DNA from: Cryptomeria japonica
Lineage: Eukaryota > Streptophyta > Pinopsida > Cupressales > Cupressaceae
DNA: 64,000 nt
Reading direction: 5' to 3'
Assembly (NCBI RefSeq): GCF_030272615.1
Contig: NC_081410.1
Location: forward strand, 111,977,433-112,041,432
In this document: piece after piece, positions 58,327-64,000 of the stretch
Position numbering within the stretch: the first letter of the stretch is position 1
Layout of the letters: every line of letters begins with the position of its first letter
Notes under the pieces: model-generated
Database searches by the model: none
Told to the model about the DNA's origin: nothing
Seen by the model: the letters and a program-made list of their open reading frames with translations, nothing else
Made by a program: the position numbers and the translations under genes

Positions 58327-58587
58327 CCTCCTGAATCCTTCCATACGAAAACCATAAACACGATCTCGGGACTCTGGGGTCCCGAGGTTCCGAGGTCGAC
58401 AAAAAGCACCAGAACAAAACCACCTTGGGACTTCGGGACTCTGGAGTTCCGAGGTCGGAACAACAAGGACCTCGAGACTCCAGGACTCCAGAGTCCCGAG
58501 GTAAAACCAAAAAGAAGAAAAAGGGGGTCCATATTTTGACTCAAGGAGACTAAATGGGGAAACAGACATGCTAAGCATAACAGTTCC

Positions 58588-59627
58588 AAAGAGTATCCTC
58601 CCATGCCTTGCTCTTTCATTTTCATTTTCTGCTTGAAATCTATAGATAGTGATTTAAACTTTTCTTGTTGAATAGTTGGTGATGAGGAACTTTGTTTTTC
58701 TCTATTATGTGGAACCATGCTATCTTGGGTTGCCCCCATAGCATTACAATGTTGAAATGGGTTATGATCTACTGATATAGAAATCTCCTATCCATTGTAG
58801 GGCAACTTAACACATTGATGATAAGTGGAAGGTACTGCTTGCATTTCATGTATCCAAGGTCGACCCAATAAGATATTATATGTGAGGTCTATGTCTAAGA
58901 CTTGGCACATAGTGTCCTTTTGTATTGGTCCTACTTGAATTGGCAACATTACTGTTCCTTTAGATGATCTTTCTTCATCATCATATTCTTTGATAGTGAT
59001 GTTTTTGTGTGGATCAATAGATTGCTCAGAGAAGCCTAATGCACGGATAAGTTTCAAGGTACAGATATCGAGTCTAGCTCCTCCATCTATTAATACTTTT
59101 TTGACTCGATGCTTGTAGACCAAGACTTCAATGTGGAGTGGAGTATTGTGTGGATGGTTCAATGATATATTATCATGCTCATAAAAGGTAAGGTTATGAG
59201 GCCCTGTCATATGAGCCACCATAGCTTGGAATTTCTCAGCATCCAGAGCTTGAGGTACATTTGTTTCCAATAGTGCTTGTTCCAAGATGCCTTTGTGTTT
59301 TGGAAAAAGTTTTAGCAACTCTAGTATAGATATTTGAGCAAGAGTTTTGCGCAGTTGACTGACTAGATCATATTGAATCTTGGGTACGATGTGTGTTGTT
59401 GACGTATGCCCCTTCAAGACATAATTTTTGAGATCTGGTTGTTACATTGACCAATTCATGTTCACGCTTGTCTTTGATTGTGATGACGTTTACTTTATTG
59501 TCCTCAGCTGATATATGATTGATGGTGTTATTGTATATGTGATTGATACAAGCTCCGCGTATATCGTTTGATGTTGAAGCTCCATCCTTCTTGTAGTTGG
59601 GAAGAGGATTCTTGGTCACCATTTATC
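58588..59627 (-). pseudogene. Tat-2 aspartic protease and linker
   Basis: Frame 59417-58788: the protease has VLIDGGARLDICTL (near 59095-59055) and YNILLGRPWIHEM, AVPSTYHQCVKLPYNG, very close to Tat-1 11967-12260. The active site keeps DGGA. A linker follows (EKFKSLSIDFKQKMKMKEQG) and stops at the 20.1-kb insertion (58582), resuming at 38450. The upstream part to 59627 is a gag-protease spacer containing ITIKDKREHELVNVTTRSQ. Confidence 0.85.
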
Positions 59628-61308
59628 TTGAGACCATCGACTGTTAAATCGCCTCTATCAATCATGTCTTGAACAATGTTTTTCAGTCTCATGCAATCAT
59701 TTGTTTGATGACCTTTGTTTCGATGAAAATCACAAAAGTGTGAGTCATTCCACCAGGGTGGTTTGATTTGTGGTTCAAAGTTGTTGATTGCTGGTAAGGA
59801 TATAATTTTGTTTGCCAGGAGTTCTCTGAATGCTGATTCCAAGGATTGCCCTAGTGGTGTGTAAATGCATTTTTGAAAGTTTTTGGTGTTACCTCGTGAG
59901 TTTGTATTAGGTCCTCGATTGGTGTTATTGTTTTGGGTATTGTTGGCGTTGCTTGCGTTGAGATGATCTTGATTGCTAGTTGGTGCATAAGTGTTAGTAC
60001 CTTGGTTAGCACCTTTTGGATTCTTTGTAACTTGAGGATTTCTTGATAAAGCTAAGACTGGTTGCTTGGATTTTGCATCATTAGGATCATTTCCTCCTTC
60101 ATTTCCAGTGTTTTTGTTTTAGGTCTAGAACATGGATTTGTCTAAGTTGTTGTTGTTTTGGTTGTTGTAGTTGGATGAATTTGTTCCTTCTTTGAAGAAT
60201 TTCAATGTTCCTTTCTTGACACATGCCTCCTCTACTTGGATGCCATTTTCAATTAATTTGGTGAAAGATGGTATGCATTGAAGTTTAAGTATGTAACTCA
60301 TCTCACTATTCAAGTTGTTGATGAAAATTTCCATCTTTTCCTTCTCAGGCACATCCCGAGGATATCTTGAGACCATCTGTCACCAACCTTGAAGGAACAC
60401 CATGAATGCCATATTGTTATTTTGTTTGGTATTGTAGACATCTAGCATGGTGATAGCATGTTGAATGTTATAGGAATATTGAGTTATGAATTTGTTGACT
60501 AATTCATCAAATGATATGATAGGAGGTGTGATTTTGGATAACCATTCCATTGTTTGTCCTCCCAAGCTTCTTGGGAATAACCTCATCAAATAGGTGTCAT
60601 CATGGGAAAATTTTAGGCCCATGGTACAAAATTCCCGAACATGATCACGAGGATCGCTTTTCCCATCATATTTGTCAAATTTGGGAATTTCTGAGTTTGG
60701 GGGAAAAGGCACCATGTTTAACCATCTGTCAAAAGGATAAGGACAAATTTCAGTCAAGGAGTACCATACTGTTGTCCCTTGTTGCATGTCTTGCATTTGT
60801 CTTTGCAACATTTGCATTTGTTGAGTGAGAGCAATCAAAGGCGCATTATTTTGTCGAGGGAAGAGTTCTTCCCTTGCATTATTTCAAAGCTAAAATGGTG
60901 TGTGGTGGGTATGTTTTGCTCAAGGATGTTTTTCTCGGGCAAATTTTGTTCTGGTAGATTTTTCTCAAGTATGTTTTGTTCAGGGTCACGTGCTTCCTCC
61001 TCTCTTTGACGTTCTTGATAGTCATAATGTTGAGATCCTGTTTTAAATTTGTCAGTGTCATAGTCTTCAGGGAGTTTAACTCCTTTGCTTGTGAGCATGA
61101 GTAGATATTTTTCTTTGTCGTTTTCCATGAGTCTTTCCACAAGTTTTTGAAATGAAGCGCTTTCTTGACACTCTTGGAGGAGTTCCTCAAAAATTTTGGT
61201 GTACTCTAGATTTGGACACTCGAAAGGATTTGATAATCTTCGATTCATGCTGGACTCTGGTTGCATTTTGCTTTGTTTGTTTCATTGAGAGCGAGTAACA
61301 GCAGGCAT
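59528..61308 (-). pseudogene. Tat-2 gag
   Basis: Start ATG at 61308-61306 (MPAVTRSQ, then a TGA). Pieces: 61266-60835 N-terminal, with a short tandem repeat (LPEQNLPEKNILEQNI); after a frameshift near 60838 the capsid core 60838-60380 (PKFDKYDGKSDPRDHV, YLMRLFPRSLGGQTMEWL); 60376-60125 after an in-frame stop; then the zinc knuckle HFCDFHRNKGHQTNDC at about 59745-59695 in 59842-59528. The region 60120-59845 has frame changes. Same family as the Tat-1 gag. Confidence 0.87.
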
Positions 61309-61701
61309 CTAGTAGAAGCTTTTTGTGACAACGGGAATGAACTCCTCTTCGATGTTTTGTTTAGGGGTTGGTGGTTCAAATCGGGGTATGTTGTAAGTGA
61401 TGCACTCTTCGGGGAAGAAAGCCAGATTGATCTTTCCTCCTTGATTTAGGCGTTGACTGAATGCTAATTTTTGAAAAAATGCTCTACTCCTCAATAGTTC
61501 CTTGTCAAATTCATTGGTTTTGTCTTGAAGATACAAGCAAATATGACGAAGGAATGTTTGATGAGTTTTGAAGAGTTGGCGATTGATATATAAAAATTTA
61601 TACCGTTTGGAAAGTTTCAGAGAACTGGGTTGTTGTTTCCTCAACTTAGTGTTATGATAAATACTCTTTCTTCTCAGAATATGAGGATTAGTCATGCACA
61701 A
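61309..61701 (-). CDS. Frame immediately upstream of Tat-2 gag
   Basis: About 130 codons, ending in TAG directly followed by the ATG of gag, in the same reading frame. The product is basic (ILRRKSIYHNTKLRKQQPSS) with an acidic end. I recognise no domain, and Tat-1 has no clear counterpart. It could be an N-terminal extension of gag separated by a readthrough stop, an upstream regulatory frame, or chance. Confidence 0.45.
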   Translation of the reverse strand: MCMTNPHILRRKSIYHNTKLRKQQPSSLKLSKRYKFLYINRQLFKTHQTFLRHICLYLQDKTNEFDKELLRSRAFFQKLAFSQRLNQGGKINLAFFPEECITYNIPRFEPPTPKQNIEEEFIPVVTKSFY

Positions 61702-64000
61702 GTGATCAATGGTTTCCTTTGATTTGTTTTGGATTTAGTTTAGCTTGTTTTTTAAACTCAAGTTTTACTTTATCAAATGAAGGTTTAGATGCCCCCTCAC
61801 GACAAAGCATATCAAATGATATGGAATACGAGCTTTTCTAATATGGAAACTCGATTTGACAACTTGGAGTGTTAAAAAAAAGTGTGTTTTGGATAGAAAT
61901 CTTTTTGATTGAAGGACATGTTGATACTTGTGATGAGGTTTCCTGATTTTGATAGGAGAGATGTGTGTTATCTTGTGACTAGTTTTTCAGATTTTGACAA
62001 CTTTGTTTTATGGAAAACTTGTTTTGAGAATAAGTTCTGATACTCTGTTTTGTTTTTTTGTTTGATGAAGTTCAGGCTGAGGAAGGAAAGCTTCCTAAAT
62101 TGTTTTTAGATTTTTCAAAAATAGCCTCTGTTTTGCCCCCTGTTTTCTTAGTTTTTGCTATGCGCTAAGACAGAAACGCAATGCGCTATAGAAAGTCCTC
62201 AACGCGCTAGAGAACAAACTCCATGCACTACACTACCCTTTGTTACACGCTAACTGGTTTGCCTTGGATTGGTCTTGGTTTAAAAAGTTATGCGCTAATA
62301 TGGGCTGCTAATGTGCTAACTGTTGGTCTCTACGCGCTAACTTTCCATCCCCACGGACTAAGTTGTTGCTTCAACGTGCCAGAATGTTTTCAAAAAGCGC
62401 TACTTTTAAATTGTTGGTTTTGGATTTTATGAAGCGCTAATGTTCAGACTTAATGCGCTAAGGTGAAGGTCAAATGCTCTAAAGGATGGTTTACACGCAC
62501 TAAGAAGTTGCTCTTATGCGCTAAACTGCCCTGACAGTTTGACTTGGTTGTTTTTCGGCAATTTTTGGAACTTTGCTTTTAGTTTTCAATGATGATGGAT
62601 GATTTTCTGAAATAACAACTGAAAGCACATCACAAAAAAAGACAACCATTTTGCTTAATCTAAACAGTGAGTGTATGTTCTATGAGGATGTGTTCAAATC
62701 CTCAATGTTTTAACAAGTTTAGATACAACAACATACAATTCAGTCAAACTCTTTATTCAAGGGTCATAAGCAATATCATAGCCCACTAGTCTCGATACTC
62801 TGTCAGCTCAAACAGCCTTGTCACCCCTTAGGGGGTGCCCATTTTTTTGCCTTTTGCCAGAAATTAACCCAAAGTGAATTGCTTCACAATTGAGTAGTTA
62901 TCTTGGGAGATATGTGGTGAACGATCTTGGGGGTGGATTCTTCCCCACTCTTGCACTATGATATTACAAATGTTTGGATACTGGCTCGGCTCAAAGTTTC
63001 TATGCTAAAGTTCATAATTAGGCTTCCCGTTTGGCCGTCAGTGATAAACTCCCTCATGAGGCTTCCCAATCTTTAGAACAAAGGCTTTACATATCTCAAG
63101 GATACTGGGGGAAGGCTAATCGATGCGCGTAACCATTGAAAAGGACTTTCGTCACTTTCCACTTTTGATTATAGTGGGTTGGAACACTTAGCTTCAAAGT
63201 CATTCCCCACTTAGGTCATTCCCTTCACACCGGCCAAAGAATGGCTTTAAGAATTTTTCAACCCCTCAGGAAGGAAGGCCTACTAAAGGATTTAATGCAA
63301 TAACACTGAAATCGTAAGAGTGGTCTGGCTTTTTGATCACCCAGTTAAGGGGAGAGCATATTCCTTCCACTTTCGTAGCAAAGCAAACAAGTGTTCTTTT
63401 TAACTCTTCATTGCAATGATTTGTTAAAATCTATATGGAGATGTTGCTCCACAAAAACATGGTGTTTATTTTACCCCTTTAAAGCAATGATTTTCTGATC
63501 TAGGAAAAGAACTTGGTCAACAAAGTAAATTTGATGTTTGGTCAACAAAAGAAATCGATCAAAAAGGGAAGGTCTTCCCCCTTTAATTGTGAATGACTTT
63601 GGACATGTGTGATTCTTTTACTTTGCAAAAATTTGAAGTGGATCCTTTTATGCACCAAAAGATGGTGAAGTTTTTTTTAAAGCCCTTTGTTTGCAGAAAT
63701 AAAAATATTTGTCTTGTTCTTTTTACAGCCCAAAATGAAAATTTGTCTTCCTAGAAAAAGCAAGAGGATTGTTTTTGTGGTTCTTTTTATTTGCCCAAAA
63801 TAAGGTGAGTTAAATTTTATCCAACAAGAATTAAAAAGACTCTAAATTTTAACTAACTTAATTAAGTTAGTAAAAATTTAAACTATTTGTAATTCTAAAA
63901 ATAAAACTAAGCTCCATCTACAACAAACTGTTAAAAATCCTACAAAATACCAACCAAAACCGTTAGAAAAATCTTGGCTTTTGTGGACTTCTACAAGTCT
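61702..64000 (-). other. Tat-2 untranslated leader, open at the right edge
   Basis: No long frame on the minus strand. It includes the GCGCTA motif cluster (62155-62525) and, at about 62770-63380, a GC-richer block that corresponds in position to 8140-8690 of Tat-1. The 5' LTR and PBS must lie beyond 64000. The small plus-strand frame at 62223-62432 runs through the motif cluster and is not a gene. Confidence 0.65.
62155..62525 (-). repeat. TAGCGCATAG-like repeat cluster in the gag leader
   Basis: On the minus strand TAGCGCA (exact about 5 times, with 4-6 variants such as TAGCGCG and TAGCGCT) recurs at irregular spacings. The first copy reads TAGCGCATAG, identical to the word in the PMD intron (28036-28500). 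In both places the motif is on the sense strand of the gene whose leader or intron it occupies. Confidence 0.75.

Larger units (their letters stand above)
38451..58582 (-). mobile_element. 20.1-kb LTR element with 5.4-5.6 kb LTRs that carry a reading frame
   Basis: The unit is bounded by the perfect 5-bp target duplication GTTCC (38446-38450 and 58583-58587) and by two collinear terminal direct repeats (53162-58582 = 5' LTR, copy C; 38451-44032 = 3' LTR, copy B), both beginning TGTTATGC on the minus strand and ending CGTCAATA. Between them the minus strand carries gag, protease, RNase H, reverse transcriptase, RNase H and integrase, in that order. gag holds a solo LTR (50881-52121). The two LTRs look 4-5% diverged in the stretches I compared. 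LTRs of this size are known in a few plant families such as Ogre and LARD elements; a long reading frame inside them is not something I know from plants. No clear polypurine tract is visible. Confidence 0.85.
53162..58582 (-). repeat. 5' LTR (copy C) of the 20.1-kb element
   Basis: 5,421 bp, collinear with copy B throughout, same start (TGTTATGCTTAGCATG, 58582) and end (CGTCAATA, 53162). Contents in reading direction: GC-rich repeats (58505-58360), TATA box (58326-58317), probable intron (about 58190-57850), reading frame 57831-54201, AT-rich tail to 53162. Confidence 0.87.
25982..64000 (-). mobile_element. Tat-2: Ty3/Gypsy Tat-lineage element, minus strand, interrupted twice, 5' LTR beyond the window
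   Basis: In reading direction (right to left): leader 64000-61702, upstream frame, gag, protease to 58583, [20.1-kb insertion], linker and pol 38450-32662 with a solo LTR inside integrase, a convergent PMD gene (27872-31213, plus strand), polypurine tract and 3' LTR 27435-25982. It inserted in copy A. Protein similarity, the shared polypurine tract, the shared LTR start TGTAGACA and the antisense PMD gene tie it to Tat-1. All coding regions contain stops. Confidence 0.9.

Noticed and set aside
38451-58582. Copies B and C as two independent insertions of one element
   Set aside because: The only perfect target duplication found is around the whole 20.1-kb unit (GTTCC); both copies are in the same orientation, end exactly at the gag-pol internal region, and share three nonsense codons.
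1-64000. tRNA, rRNA or other structural RNA genes
   Set aside because: Read for cloverleaf-like and rRNA-like sequence; only primer-binding-site fragments of tRNA complementarity were found. A tRNAscan/Infernal run would settle it.

Overview
The window is transposon-derived plant DNA, roughly two-thirds A+T, with no host gene I can support. Features pointing to a plant are tRNA-iMet-type primer-binding sites (PBS), Ty3/Gypsy Tat-lineage polyproteins carrying a second (archaeal-type) RNase H, and plant mobile domain (PMD) genes. Nesting depth, large element size and base composition suggest a very large repeat-rich genome, plausibly a gymnosperm. That is inference; the species cannot be read from the sequence. 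Almost every coding region has stop codons or frameshifts, so most elements are dead copies.

Layout. 1-5069: unassigned AT-rich DNA and degenerate LTR fragments. 5070-21169: a Copia-like, apparently non-autonomous LTR element in the order LTR-internal-LTR-internal. Its first PBS is split by a complete 11.3-kb Tat element (Tat-1, 6055-17319, + strand, TSD gtatc on both sides), and its internal region also holds a solo LTR (19009-19833). 21170-25981: 5' part of a long-LTR copy (copy A) with a large open reading frame of unknown function. 25982-64000: a second Tat element on the minus strand (Tat-2), running off the right edge. It is interrupted by a Copia-type solo LTR (33632-34683) inside integrase and by a 20.1-kb element (38451-58582, TSD gttcc on both sides). 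That large element is interrupted in gag by another solo LTR (50881-52121, TSD caagg on both sides).

The main candidate for something undescribed is the 20.1-kb element. Its two terminal direct repeats are 5.4-5.6 kb, have the same orientation as gag-pol, and each carries a TATA box, a probable spliced leader intron and a reading frame of about 1,205 codons that I do not recognise. A third copy (A) lies at 21-26 kb. Its pol has an unusual order: protease, archaeal-type RNase H, reverse transcriptase, degenerate RNase H, integrase. Both terminal repeats share three nonsense codons that copy A lacks, so the parent already had a broken reading frame when it transposed.

The second recurring architecture is in the Tat elements. 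Both carry, between integrase and the 3' LTR and on the opposite strand, a two-exon PMD gene with a phase-0 intron full of short repeats. In Tat-2 the intron motif TAGCGCATAG recurs in the gag leader about 34 kb away, in the sense direction of each gene. Tat-1 has lost reverse transcriptase and most of integrase and instead has an open linker with a hydrophobic segment, so it was probably mobilised in trans.
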